NCBI RefSeq assembly: GCF_002086275.1
Contig: NZ_MVHT01000001.1
Span: 62,001-126,000 of the forward strand
Origin: Mycobacterium intermedium
Lineage (GTDB): Bacteria > Actinomycetota > Actinomycetes > Mycobacteriales > Mycobacteriaceae
Length of the DNA stretch: 64,000 bases
Direction: 5' to 3'
This document shows, piece after piece, positions 10,862 to 19,642 of the stretch (its first letter is position 1; each line of letters opens with the position of its first letter). The translations under genes were made by a program, and so were the position numbers. The notes below the pieces were generated by a model that made no database searches, was not told the DNA's origin, and saw nothing but the letters and a program-made list of their open reading frames with translations.

Positions 10862-10922
10862 CGAGCAGACGCAAACTCGTACCAAAAGTGCTGCTGCAGT
10901 ACAATTTTGTGTCTGCTCGCGG
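10862..10922. repeat. Intergenic palindrome, GCAGACGCAAA family, copy A
   Basis: CGAGCAGACGCAAACTCGTA is mirrored by TACAATTTTGTGTCTGCTCG, giving a long hairpin. It lies exactly between the convergent glycosyltransferase and isomerase-like genes, so it may act as a two-way terminator. Related copies are at 35341-35402 and 49051-49112. Confidence 0.75.
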
Positions 10923-11489
10923 CTAACTCAGGGGTGTGATTTGGGCGGTCATCCAGGCGTGAAGGGGTAGGGACGCCAGTATCGACTGCAGGTCCCGCAG
11001 GTCGCGTGCGCTCCACAGGCCGACGGACTGCCACAGACCGGGCTGGATCGGTGGTGTCCACAGTCGAACCAGCAGACCGGCCTGCGCCAGTGCCTGGTTG
11101 CAGATGGCCTCCCGCACCTTGAGTTCGTCGATGGTCCGTCCCGAGGTGCCTGCCGGGACTGTAATCGTCGTCCTGGTAAGGAATTCCGCCGCTTCGTGCC
11201 CCCGCTCCGCACCTGGGTCATCGGGATGCCACGACAACGGCGTGATCTCGTACGAGCGCCACATGTGCAGGGGCATCGAGGCGAGAGCCTTGTCCAGCAG
11301 GCCGTGTTCGTCGGATGTGAACAAGCCGAAAGTGCGCCTACCCGACGCGGCCGGCTGCCAGAGGCGCACTATCGTTCCCTCGGCGGCGAGTTCGCGGGCC
11401 CGTACTGCCTCGCGCGCCTGAAGGTCCGCCATGACCGCCGGCGGCGTCCCCGCGGGAGCGCGTGACTTCATTTCGACGAGATATTCCAT
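10923..11489 (-). CDS. Tandem muconolactone-isomerase-like protein
   Basis: The 188 residues contain two copies of a domain of about 90 residues. Both read roughly MEYLV/TTITVP ... REA ... LAxxGxxVRLWxPP/QP ... GLF/GLW ... SLPLHxW ... ITPLS. This resembles muconolactone delta-isomerase, a decameric enzyme of the beta-ketoadipate pathway that is normally a single domain of about 95 residues. The gene precedes none of the catechol genes. It sits 40 bp downstream of an SDR gene on the same strand, so an SDR/isomerase-like two-gene unit under the LysR regulator is likely. A true isomerase activity is uncertain. Confidence 0.75.
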   Translation of the reverse strand: MEYLVEMKSRAPAGTPPAVMADLQAREAVRARELAAEGTIVRLWQPAASGRRTFGLFTSDEHGLLDKALASMPLHMWRSYEITPLSWHPDDPGAERGHEAAEFLTRTTITVPAGTSGRTIDELKVREAICNQALAQAGLLVRLWTPPIQPGLWQSVGLWSARDLRDLQSILASLPLHAWMTAQITPLS

Positions 11490-11529
11490 GATTGCGACCT
11501 TCCAACCCTTTTCCTAAGGCGAAATTCGT

Positions 11530-12246
11530 TCAGTGCCCAGCACTTTGGCCGCCGTCGACGTGCAAGATCTCGCCCGTGACGAACGGGGCGGTTTCCAGGT
11601 ACACGATGGCGTTGACCGCATCCTCGATCTCCCCCAACCGGCCGACGGGGTGCAGTGCGGCCAGGGTGTCGTAGACGTCGGGCGAATGCATGGGAGTGCG
11701 GATGGTGCCCAGTCCGATCGCGTTGACCCGGATCCCGCGGGTGGCGTACTCGACCGCCAGTCCTTTGGTGACGGCGTTGATACCCCCCTTGGTCAGCGCC
11801 GCCAGGCCAGCAGGAACCGCGGAACTGGCGTGGTCGACCAGGCTGGTCGACAGGTTGATCACGTGACCGCCGCCGCCGCCGCGGCTCAGCATGGCGGCCA
11901 ACGCACTGCGCGTCACCTCGAAAAACCCGCGCAGGTTCACCCCCGTCACAGCGTCGTAGTCGTCGTCGGTGTACTCGGTGAAGGGCTTGGAGACAAAAAT
12001 GCCGGCATTGTTGATCAGCGTGTCGATCCGGCCGAAGCGGTTCAGCGCCGCCTCGACGATCCGGGCACCCGCGCCGGGCTGGGACACATCGGCCCGCACG
12101 GCAAGCACCTCAGGGTCGTCGAAGTCGGCGATGGAACGGGCGACCGCCACCACGGCGTAACCCAGTTTGCGGTAGGCGGGGACCAAGGCGGCACCGATGC
12201 CCTGGGAGGCCCCGGTGATGACCACTACTTTCGTTGGCTGACTCAT
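11530..12246 (-). CDS. SDR-family oxidoreductase lacking the catalytic tyrosine
   Basis: This 238-residue Rossmann protein has the TGASQGIG cofactor motif, NNAG, and a C-terminal VDGGQSAGH. The active-site segment reads VPAGLAALTKGG: the lysine is present, but the position of the usual tyrosine (Y-x-x-x-K) holds alanine. It may therefore be a specialised subfamily with altered chemistry rather than a classical dehydrogenase. The start is the ATG at 12246; the open frame upstream runs into the LysR promoter region. It is divergent from LysR and followed by the isomerase-like gene. Confidence 0.85.
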   Translation of the reverse strand: MSQPTKVVVITGASQGIGAALVPAYRKLGYAVVAVARSIADFDDPEVLAVRADVSQPGAGARIVEAALNRFGRIDTLINNAGIFVSKPFTEYTDDDYDAVTGVNLRGFFEVTRSALAAMLSRGGGGGHVINLSTSLVDHASSAVPAGLAALTKGGINAVTKGLAVEYATRGIRVNAIGLGTIRTPMHSPDVYDTLAALHPVGRLGEIEDAVNAIVYLETAPFVTGEILHVDGGQSAGH

Positions 12247-12371
12247 GGAACGCCCTTTCGCGCAGCTTGTGCTTCGCTGTAACGAATCGGGGCGCTCAAC
12301 GCATCCACGCGTTCGAGAGAAGTTGCCTCTCAATTGATAGTCACAGCCTATTACCGCACTACGATGGGCCG

Positions 12372-13292
12372 GTGGAGCTCCGTCAGCTGCGCTACTTCGT
12401 CGCCGTCGCCGAAGAATTGCACTTCGGTCGGGCCGCCGAACGGCTGCATATCGCGGGTCCGTCGCTCTCTCAGCAGATCAAAGCTCTGGAACGAGACCTC
12501 AAACTGCAGCTCTTTCACCGCAACCGCCGCGAGGTGACCCTGACCGCGTCGGGAGCCGCCCTGCTACCCAAGGTCCGAGAATTGCTGGCCAGTGCCGAGG
12601 AGTTGCGCACCCAGGCCAACGGGCTGACCGACAGCCAACCGGTGCGCATCGGGTACGTCAACTGGCGTCCGCCCGATTTGGTCGAGCGCACCTCCGGCGT
12701 CGCTCAACTCCGCGTGGACACCTGGCTACTGCCCTCGCACACGCAGGCGACGCGGGTCGCCGAGCGCGCCCTTGACCTCGCAATTTGCTGGGTGCAGCGC
12801 CGCGACCTCGATGAGCAGCAACTGGACGCTCGGCTGATCGGCGCCGACCTGCTCTACGCGGTGGGCCCGGGTTCGGACGCATCCCCGGTCGCCGCGCAGG
12901 ACGTCCTGGTGTTGCTCGATTCGGATGAGTCGTCGTGGTCATCCTGGAATCGGTTCGCCGAGCAGTTTGCCGGCGACACCGGGGCTCGGAGCGAGCGATG
13001 CGAGGACGGCGGCGTCACGGGCACCGCGTTCTTTGCTCACGTGCGTCGATTCGCTGGCCCGGTGTTGAACAATGTCAGGGATCAGAACAAGCCATTGCCG
13101 ACGGGTTTGGTGCGACGCCCGATCATGAACCCGCAGCCCTGTTGGACCTGGTCGCTGGTGTCTCGGCGCGACGAGCGGCGACCGAGCGTGGTCGCCGTCA
13201 TCGAGGCACTCAGCCAAAGCGAACCAGACTTGCGTAGGAGCCTCCGCCAGGGGGCGGCGTGGCTGCCCCAAGACGACCCCTACCTGCACTGA
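12372..13292 (+). CDS. LysR-family transcriptional regulator
   Basis: The 306-residue protein begins VELRQLRYFVAVAEELHFGR, followed by the winged HTH (AAERLHIAGPSLSQQIKALE) and a substrate-binding domain. The start is GTG at 12372, set by the conserved N-terminus of the family; the longer open frame into the neighbouring SDR is not used. It is divergent from the SDR/isomerase pair over 125 bp, the standard LysR arrangement for activating a neighbouring operon. The inducer is unknown. Confidence 0.9.
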   Translation: MELRQLRYFVAVAEELHFGRAAERLHIAGPSLSQQIKALERDLKLQLFHRNRREVTLTASGAALLPKVRELLASAEELRTQANGLTDSQPVRIGYVNWRPPDLVERTSGVAQLRVDTWLLPSHTQATRVAERALDLAICWVQRRDLDEQQLDARLIGADLLYAVGPGSDASPVAAQDVLVLLDSDESSWSSWNRFAEQFAGDTGARSERCEDGGVTGTAFFAHVRRFAGPVLNNVRDQNKPLPTGLVRRPIMNPQPCWTWSLVSRRDERRPSVVAVIEALSQSEPDLRRSLRQGAAWLPQDDPYLH

Positions 13293-13422
13293 CCGATTCG
13301 GCGCGCTAAATTCGAGTCGCGTACGGCCGCACCGCGGCGGCCGCCGAGTCTGCAGGGGTGCACACGGGGTAAAGGTGTGCAAAACGCAGATAGGGTGCAG
13401 AAGGGTGCAGAAGGGGAAAGTC

Positions 13423-15360
13423 ATGAACGCGAGTGTCGAGCAGTTGGAGTTTCAGGCCGAGGCGCGACAGTTGCTGGACTTGATGGTCCACTCGGTCTAC
13501 TCCAACAAGGACTCATTCCTACGGGAGCTGATCTCCAACGCATCGGATGCGTTGGACAAGGTGCGCCTCGAGGCGCTCCGCAACAAGGACCTGGACGTTG
13601 ACACGTCCGACCTGCACATCGAACTCGAGGTAGACAAAGAGGCGCGCACACTCACCGTCCGCGACAACGGCATCGGGATGACGCGCGACGAGGTGGTGGA
13701 CCTCATCGGCACGTTGGCCAAGTCGGGCACCGCCGAGGTGCGTCAGCAACTCAAGGAAGCCAAGAACCAGGCCGCGTCGGAAGAGCTGATCGGGCAGTTC
13801 GGTATCGGCTTCTACTCGAGCTTCATGGTGGCCGACAAGGTCGAACTGGTGACGCGCAAAGCCGGGCAGACCGAGGGCACCCGCTGGGAGTCCAGCGGTG
13901 AGGGCACTTACACGATCGAATCCGTCGAGGGGGCACCGCAGGGCACCTCGGTGACGTTGCATCTCAAGCCCGAGGACGCCGAGGACGAGCTGCACGACTA
14001 CACGGCCGAATGGAAGATCAGGAGCCTGGTCAAGCAGTACTCCGACTTCATTGCCTTCCCGATCCGTATGCAGGTAGAGCGGCGCAAGCAGGTGCCGGTC
14101 GAGGAAGGCTCCGAAGAGACCCGCGAAGAGGTGACCGTCGAAACCGAGACGATCAACTCGATGAAGGCGTTGTGGGCTCGGCCCAAGGACGAAGTCAGCG
14201 AAGACGAATACAAAGAGTTCTACAAGCACATCGCCCACGCCTGGGACGACCCGCTGGAAATCATCGCGATGAAGGCGGAGGGCACTTTCGAGTACCAGGC
14301 CCTACTGTTCATCCCGTCGCACGCCCCGTTCGATCTGTTCGACCGGGACGCCAAGGTCGGTGTGCACCTCTACGTCAAGCGCGTGTTCATCATGGGCGAC
14401 TGCGACCAACTGATGCCCGAGTACCTGCGCTTCATCAAAGGTGTCGTCGACGCACAGGACCTGTCGCTCAACGTTTCCCGAGAAATCCTGCAGCAAGATC
14501 GTCAGATCAAGGCCATCCGCCGCCGGCTGACCAAGAAGGTCCTTTCGACGATCAAGGAGATGCAGTCCTCGCGGCCCGAGGACTACAAGAAGTTCTGGAC
14601 CCAGTTCGGCAGGGTCGTCAAAGAGGGCCTGTTGTCAGACATCGACAACCGGGAGACCCTGCTGCAGATCTCGTCGTTCGTCTCCACGCACAGCGAGGAG
14701 GAACCCACCACACTGGCGCAGTACGTCGAGCGCATGAAGGAAGGGCAGGAGAAGATCTTCTACGCGACCGGCGAGTCGCGCCAACAGATCCTCAATTCGC
14801 CGCATCTCGAGGCGTTCAAGGCCAAGGGCTACGAGGTGCTGCTGCTCACCGACCCGGTCGACGAGGTCTGGGTGGGCATGGTGCCCGACTTCGACGGCAA
14901 ACCGCTGCAATCGGTGGCCAAGGGCGAGGTGGACCTGACCTCTGACGAGGAAAGCAGCGAAGCCGAGCGCGAAGAGCAGGAAAAGGAATTCGCCGGTCTG
15001 CTCACCTGGTTGAAGGAGACCCTGAGCGAGCACGTCAAGGAAGTTCGGTTGTCCACCCGCCTGACCGAGTCGCCGGCCTGCCTGATCACCGACGCCTTCG
15101 GGATGACCCCGGCGCTGGCTCGGATCTACCGTGCTTCCGGGCAGGACGTTCCGGTCGGCAAGCGGATTCTGGAGCTCAACCCGAACCATCCGCTCATCAA
15201 GGGTCTGCGCCAGGCGCACCAGGACCGGCCCGATGATGCTTCGGTGGCTGAGACTGCTGAATTGCTCTACGGCACAGCGCTTCTCGCTGAAGGCGGGGCG
15301 CTCGACGACCCGGCGAGGTTCGCCGGACTGCTCGCGGACCGCTTGACGCGCAGCCTGTAG
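13423..15360 (+). CDS. htpG: Chaperone HtpG (Hsp90 family)
   Basis: The 645-residue cytosolic ATP-dependent chaperone is close in length to M. tuberculosis Rv2299c. The GHKL ATPase domain is clear: NKDSFLRELISNASDALDK, DNGIGMTRDEV, GTLAKSGT and GQFGIGFYSSFMV. The middle domain carries the LSLNVSREILQQD catalytic arginine segment, and the C-terminal dimerisation domain follows. The ATG at 13423 has GAAGGGGAAAG just upstream; an in-frame GTG 48 bases earlier is less likely. Two direct copies of GGGTGCAGAA lie immediately ahead of the ribosome site. Confidence 0.97.
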   Translation: MNASVEQLEFQAEARQLLDLMVHSVYSNKDSFLRELISNASDALDKVRLEALRNKDLDVDTSDLHIELEVDKEARTLTVRDNGIGMTRDEVVDLIGTLAKSGTAEVRQQLKEAKNQAASEELIGQFGIGFYSSFMVADKVELVTRKAGQTEGTRWESSGEGTYTIESVEGAPQGTSVTLHLKPEDAEDELHDYTAEWKIRSLVKQYSDFIAFPIRMQVERRKQVPVEEGSEETREEVTVETETINSMKALWARPKDEVSEDEYKEFYKHIAHAWDDPLEIIAMKAEGTFEYQALLFIPSHAPFDLFDRDAKVGVHLYVKRVFIMGDCDQLMPEYLRFIKGVVDAQDLSLNVSREILQQDRQIKAIRRRLTKKVLSTIKEMQSSRPEDYKKFWTQFGRVVKEGLLSDIDNRETLLQISSFVSTHSEEEPTTLAQYVERMKEGQEKIFYATGESRQQILNSPHLEAFKAKGYEVLLLTDPVDEVWVGMVPDFDGKPLQSVAKGEVDLTSDEESSEAEREEQEKEFAGLLTWLKETLSEHVKEVRLSTRLTESPACLITDAFGMTPALARIYRASGQDVPVGKRILELNPNHPLIKGLRQAHQDRPDDASVAETAELLYGTALLAEGGALDDPARFAGLLADRLTRSL

Positions 15361-15380
15361 AGAACGCGTAGCGAAACGCC

Positions 15381-15995
15381 GTGCGCGTTGCCGCAGGCGC
15401 CGCCGCGTGGATCGCGGCGGCCCTCGGCTATCTCATCGTGGAGGCGGTGGCCGCGGCCGCGATCGGCGCCCAGTACAGCTACGTGACCGACTACATCAGC
15501 TCGCTGGGCGTGCCGGCGCGGTCACCGCGGGCCGCAGCCATGAATGCGGCTTTCTGTTGGCAGGGAACACTTTTCCTGCTCGGTGCTCTGCTGGTGGGCC
15601 CCGCCGGCAGCCACCGCATCCGCTACCGGGCCGCGTTTGTGTTGTTCGCGACGGCGAACGCCGTCGGTAACGTCCTCGTCGCGGTCGTCCACAGCGGCTC
15701 GGGAGCTTGGGTGCACGGGTTGGGCGCCGTGCTGGCTATCGCCGGCGGCAACGCCGCGATAATGGCAGGGTCGACTTCGCTGTCGAAATCCATTGGTGCG
15801 CCTTCGTATCGCGTCGTTTCGTGGTTGCTGGCCGGAGCCGGGTACGCGGGACTGACGTTGTTCCTGTTGGGCGCCAACAACGTTGGGCTTTGGGAACGGA
15901 TCAGCGTCTATTCGATCCTGCTGTGGCAGACACTGACGGCAATCCTGCTGCTGTGCGCGGTCAGAAGGGAAGCTTCTCGCGGACCAGGTCGGTGA
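15381..15995 (+). CDS. DUF998-type integral membrane protein
   Basis: This 204-residue protein has about six hydrophobic helices, for example AAWIAAALGYLIVEAVAAAA and LFLLGALLVGPAG. The SYVTDYISSLG signature of the DUF998 family follows the first helix. Function is unknown for this family. It begins 20 bp after htpG, so the two may be co-transcribed. Its 3' end overlaps the convergent aldo-keto reductase gene by 35 bp. The start is GTG. Confidence 0.8.
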   Translation: MRVAAGAAAWIAAALGYLIVEAVAAAAIGAQYSYVTDYISSLGVPARSPRAAAMNAAFCWQGTLFLLGALLVGPAGSHRIRYRAAFVLFATANAVGNVLVAVVHSGSGAWVHGLGAVLAIAGGNAAIMAGSTSLSKSIGAPSYRVVSWLLAGAGYAGLTLFLLGANNVGLWERISVYSILLWQTLTAILLLCAVRREASRGPGR

Positions 15996-16929
15996 ACACG
16001 CGGCGCGCGGACACCGGGTGGAATTCGCGCGCGGCGTCGGTGAGCGCGTCGCGGGCCTCGGCGCTCAACTCGATGTCGGCTGCGGCGACATTGAACTCCA
16101 GCTGCTCGACGCTGGAGGCCCCGGGAATGGCGACCACGCCCGGCAGGCTGATCAGCCAAGCCAATGCCACCTGGGCCGGTTTGGCATCGACGCTCGCCGC
16201 GACCTCACGAAGTGTCTGCAGCAGCGGCTCGATGCGGCGCAGGTTTTCGGTGCCGAACAAGGGGTTGGCCAGGCGGACGTCACCGGGACGGTTGTGGACT
16301 CCGTACTTGCCGCCCAGCAAGCCCTGCGCCAGCGGGCTGTACGCGATCACGATGCGGCCCTCGCGCTCGGCGAACGGGACCAAATCCTCGAGTGCGTCCG
16401 GGCGCGCCAACGAGAATTGGACCTGGTTGCTGATCACCGGGCGACCCAGCGCGGCGTCGGCTTTCCGCCAGCGCGCAAGCGAATAGTTGGACACGCCTGC
16501 CGCGCCGATCAACCCGTCGTCCAACAGGTCGCGCATCCCCGGCATGATCACCGAATCGGGAATCACGGGGTTGGGTTGGTGAATCTGGTACAGCGGAATC
16601 CGATCGAGTTGTAATCGCTTGGCGCTGGCGCGTGCTCGCTGTTTGACGACGGCCGGGAACGGTGCGACGGGAAAGACCTTGCTTGCCACCGCGACCTCGG
16701 TGCGCTTGTCCCCAAGCGCTTCGGCCAGAATTCGCTCGCTCTTGCCCAGTCCGTACACCTCGGCGGTGTCGAACAACGTCACACCCAGCGCAAGGGCCCG
16801 ACGGACGATGTCGCGGGCCGCCCCTTCGGCATAGGCGTCCCCGTAGCCCCACTCGCGGGAACCGAACTGCCAGGTGCCGAGTCCGATTCGGCTGACTCTT
16901 CCGACCCCGTCGACGTCCAAGAATTTCAT
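15961..16929 (-). CDS. Aldo/keto reductase (Rv2298-like)
   Basis: This 322-residue TIM-barrel NADPH reductase has the catalytic residues Asp and Tyr in LFDTAEVYG, Lys in VASKVFP and His in LYQIHQPNP. The cofactor-binding C-terminal VVAIPGASSVEQL is also present. The ATG at 16929 gives MKFLDVDGVGRVSRIGLGTW, typical of the family; the open frame beyond it is not coding. It converges on htpG/DUF998, as Rv2298 does on htpG in M. tuberculosis. The physiological carbonyl substrate is unknown. Confidence 0.92.
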   Translation of the reverse strand: MKFLDVDGVGRVSRIGLGTWQFGSREWGYGDAYAEGAARDIVRRALALGVTLFDTAEVYGLGKSERILAEALGDKRTEVAVASKVFPVAPFPAVVKQRARASAKRLQLDRIPLYQIHQPNPVIPDSVIMPGMRDLLDDGLIGAAGVSNYSLARWRKADAALGRPVISNQVQFSLARPDALEDLVPFAEREGRIVIAYSPLAQGLLGGKYGVHNRPGDVRLANPLFGTENLRRIEPLLQTLREVAASVDAKPAQVALAWLISLPGVVAIPGASSVEQLEFNVAAADIELSAEARDALTDAAREFHPVSARRVFTDLVREKLPF

Positions 16930-17033
16930 AGCTCCACCGTAGTCGGCGTGCGACGCTGTCAGCTGGTCGCGCTGGTATCCGAAGGATCGCGGCATGTCGG
17001 TGGCATTTCGCGCTGAGGTACGCGCTGCTGACC

Positions 17034-17087
17034 GCACCAAACACCGCCACCAGCGCGTATGCGGCTCGACACAGCTGTGTTTGGTGC
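17034..17087. promoter_or_regulatory. Spaced perfect 11-bp inverted repeat in a divergent promoter gap
   Basis: GCACCAAACAC (17034-17044) and GTGTTTGGTGC (17077-17087) are exact reverse complements 32 bp apart. They lie between the divergent aldo-keto reductase and hemerythrin genes. This could be a looped operator pair or a large hairpin in the hemerythrin leader. Confidence 0.4.
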
Positions 17088-17166
17088 CCACGGTGCTCGG
17101 GTAGCCGCCACCAAGTGCGCGCACTACAGCCCAGCGCGCGAAACCCAACCCTGAACGGGAGGACGC

Positions 17167-17727
17167 ATGGCTGAGAGCACAATCCAGTCGCCCGACGACG
17201 TCGTCGAATTTCTGGTACACCAGCACCAACAGATCGAGTCGTTGTTCGACAGGACGTTGGCCGCATCGGGCAAGCAACGAGAAGAAGCTTTCATCGAACT
17301 CCGACGGCTACTCGCGGTGCACGAGACCGCCGAGGAGGAAATTGTTCACCCTCGTGTCAAGCGGAAGATCGACAACGGCGACGCTGTGGTCAAACCGCGG
17401 CTCGAGGAGGAGCACGAGGCAAAGATCCGGCTGAAGCAGCTGGAGAAGCTCGATGTCGACAGTGCGGTGTTCACCAACCAGCTGGCCGAGCTGCGGGACG
17501 CCGTTCTAGCTCATGCCCAGCACGAAGAGCGCGAAGAATTCACCAAGCTGGCCGAGCAGTTGAGTAATGACGAGCTGGAAAGGATGGGCCGCGCGGCCAA
17601 ACTCGCCGAAGCGGTCGCGCCGACCCGCCCGCACGCCGGGGTCGAGTCACAGACGGCGAATCTGGTCGCCGGCCCGTTCGCGGCGATGTTGGACCGGGCT
17701 CGGGACGCCATCGTCGGAAAGGGCTGA
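17167..17727 (+). CDS. Hemerythrin HHE-domain protein
   Basis: This is a 186-residue four-helix protein. It carries the iron-ligand pattern of hemerythrin-like proteins: HQHQQIESLF, then LLAVHETAEEEIVHP, EEEHEAKI, and AHAQHEEREEF. Such proteins bind a di-iron centre and sense or handle O2, NO or peroxide. The start ATG is preceded by GGGAGGAC. The C-terminal about 40 residues are a less conserved extension. It ends in a strong terminator, behind which the group II intron has inserted. Confidence 0.9.
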   Translation: MAESTIQSPDDVVEFLVHQHQQIESLFDRTLAASGKQREEAFIELRRLLAVHETAEEEIVHPRVKRKIDNGDAVVKPRLEEEHEAKIRLKQLEKLDVDSAVFTNQLAELRDAVLAHAQHEEREEFTKLAEQLSNDELERMGRAAKLAEAVAPTRPHAGVESQTANLVAGPFAAMLDRARDAIVGKG

Positions 17728-17747
17728 TTACCGGCCTGACATGCTGT

Positions 17748-17777
17748 AACGGGGCACCACGGCAGTGGTGCCCCGTT
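17748..17777 (+). terminator. Intrinsic terminator hairpin of the hemerythrin gene (5' exon of the intron)
   Basis: The perfect 13-bp stem AACGGGGCACCAC/GTGGTGCCCCGTT with loop GGCA starts 20 bp after the hemerythrin stop and is followed by CTCGTT. The group II intron starts six bases beyond the stem, exactly where class IIC introns insert. Confidence 0.85.
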
Positions 17778-18184
17778 CTCGTTGTACGCCCAGCATGGGC
17801 ATTCGCTAGGAGGTGTGAGTCCTCTGGAGGAGAAGGTGGTTTAACTCCGAGTCGATGGCAACTGCGTCACCGTGAGGTGGGGTGGGAAGGAAGCCGGAGA
17901 CGAAGCCCTGCACCGAGGGACACGAACCGTATAGAAGGCATGCCGGTTGGGGTGAGCCAGCAACAGATGGTGAAGCCCGTTCCACCGAAGCGGCCGGTGT
18001 GTAAATGCGGCGGCGGCAGGGTGAAAGTGGATGTTCTTATCTGGGGAGATCTGTCCTGGTGCGTCGGTGCTGTGCGCCGGAGCGGCGTCGTTCGTGAGGG
18101 CGGCGCTGACGGGGCAGAAGTCAGCAGAGGCCGTAGTACCGGCGGGAATCAGATGTGCCGGGAAGGGCTGAACGTTGGGAATTG

Positions 18185-19606
18185 ATGTTTCGAAGTGGTG
18201 CTTCTCGTGGATGTCGCGGTGATCGCAGCCAACCCACCGGCGGTGGGGCAGATGATGTGGAGGGACTGGTGAATCCGGAAGTGCCCTTGTCTGTGCGTAG
18301 CGGTGTCTCGGCGGGTGCTGCCGAGGGTGTCAGGGATGGCCAGGATTTGTGGGAGCAGGTGTTCGCGCCCGCGAATCTGGCTGTCGCGTTGGGACGTGTC
18401 GAACGCAATCGCGGTGCGGCCGGTGTCGATGATGTCAGCGCGCAGGAGTTGCGTAACTGGTGCCGGGACAACTGGGCCGGAGTGCGGGCGGCGTTGGATG
18501 CGGGCACGTACCGTCCGATGCCGGTGCGTCAGGTGATGATTCCCAAACCTGATGGCGGGCAACGGAAGTTGGGGGTGCCGACGGTGCTGGATCGGTTGAT
18601 CCAGCAGGCGATCGCGCAAGTGCTGACCCCGGTCTTTGATCCGGGGTTTGTGCCGGTCTCGTATGGATTCCGGCCGGGCAAAAGCGCCCACGACGCTGTG
18701 AAGGTCGCCAGGTTGGTGATCGAGCAGGGGTATCGGTGGGTGGTCGAGGTGGACCTGGATGCGTTCTTCGATCGGGTCAACCACGACGTGCTGATGGCCC
18801 GGGTTGCGCGGAAAGTGAACGACAAACGGCTGCTGAAGCTGATCCGCCGCTATTTGGAGGCGGGGATCATGGCCGATGGGGTGCGGCAGGCGGTGAGCCA
18901 GGGGACCCCACAGGGGTCGCCGTTATCGCCGCTGTTGTCGAACATCATGCTCGACGATTTCGATCAGGAGTTCTGGGCGCGTGGGCACCGGTTTGTCCGC
19001 TACGCCGACGATATCCGGGTCTTTGTGAAATCGAAGCGGGCGGCCGAGCGGGTGCTCGAACAGGGCACTCGGCTGCTGGAGCAGCGGTTGAAGTTGAGGG
19101 TGAACCAGGCCAAGTCCTCGATCGCCCCGGCGACGACAGCTGTGTTGCTGGGGTTCGGGTTCTTCTTCACTACCTCCGGGGTCAAGATCCGGGTCGCGCC
19201 CAAGGCGTGGCAGCGGGCCAAAGCCCGCATCCGGTCGTTGACGTCGCGGCGGTGGAGTGTGGCCATGGAGTACCGCATCATGCGGCTGAACCAATACGTC
19301 CGGGGCTGGATGGGGTACTTCCGCCTAGCGGACACACCCCGCAAGTTCCGGGATCTGGATGAGTGGTTCCGCCGTCGACTGCGCCAAATCCGCTGGAAGG
19401 AATGGAAACGCGTCCGCACCAAGGTCGCGAACCTGCGTGCACTCGGGATCCGGGCCGATCTGGCCTGGCAATGGGGCATGAGCAGCCGCGGCTACTGGCG
19501 AATCGCGGGCTCGCCCGTCCTGACGCGGGCACTGCCCAACCGATACTGGGACCGGCAGGGCCTCATCACGTTTCACCACGCCTGGGCCAGATTCCACACG
19601 ACCTAG
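18185..19606 (+). CDS. Group II intron reverse transcriptase/maturase (class IIC)
   Basis: The protein of about 473 residues has the full set of RT blocks: RPMPVRQVMIPKPDGGQRKL, DRLIQQAI, SYGFRPGKSAHDAV, VEVDLDAFFDRVNH, the primer grip QGTPQGSPLSPLLSNI, and the YADD catalytic site in FVRYADDIRVF. The X/maturase domain follows, with LNQYVRGWMGYFRLADTP and RGYWRIAGSPVL. It ends without the Cys-rich HNH endonuclease, as in class IIC enzymes such as the Geobacillus GsI-IIC RT. It promotes splicing and retrotransposition of its host intron. The start is uncertain: ATG 18185 is chosen, with other in-frame starts 30 bases upstream or further in. Confidence 0.95.
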   Translation: MFRSGASRGCRGDRSQPTGGGADDVEGLVNPEVPLSVRSGVSAGAAEGVRDGQDLWEQVFAPANLAVALGRVERNRGAAGVDDVSAQELRNWCRDNWAGVRAALDAGTYRPMPVRQVMIPKPDGGQRKLGVPTVLDRLIQQAIAQVLTPVFDPGFVPVSYGFRPGKSAHDAVKVARLVIEQGYRWVVEVDLDAFFDRVNHDVLMARVARKVNDKRLLKLIRRYLEAGIMADGVRQAVSQGTPQGSPLSPLLSNIMLDDFDQEFWARGHRFVRYADDIRVFVKSKRAAERVLEQGTRLLEQRLKLRVNQAKSSIAPATTAVLLGFGFFFTTSGVKIRVAPKAWQRAKARIRSLTSRRWSVAMEYRIMRLNQYVRGWMGYFRLADTPRKFRDLDEWFRRRLRQIRWKEWKRVRTKVANLRALGIRADLAWQWGMSSRGYWRIAGSPVLTRALPNRYWDRQGLITFHHAWARFHTT

Positions 19607-19609
19607 CGA

Positions 19610-19642
19610 ACCGCCGGATGCGAGGCCCGCACGTCCGGTGGT
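19610..19642 (+). ncRNA. Group II intron domain V
   Basis: A 9-bp outer stem (ACCGCCGGA with TCCGGTGGT), a two-base CG bulge, an inner TGCG/CGCA stem and a short loop make a canonical domain V. The catalytic triad reads CGC at 19612-19614, as in class IIC rather than the AGC of most other classes. It starts 4 bases after the maturase stop. Confidence 0.88.

Noticed and set aside
17813..17817. GTGTG as the intron 5' end
   Set aside because: It matches an internal part of the class IIC leader (GGTGTGAGTCC); GTACGCCCAGCATGGG at 17784 fits the known 5' end and the terminator spacing better.
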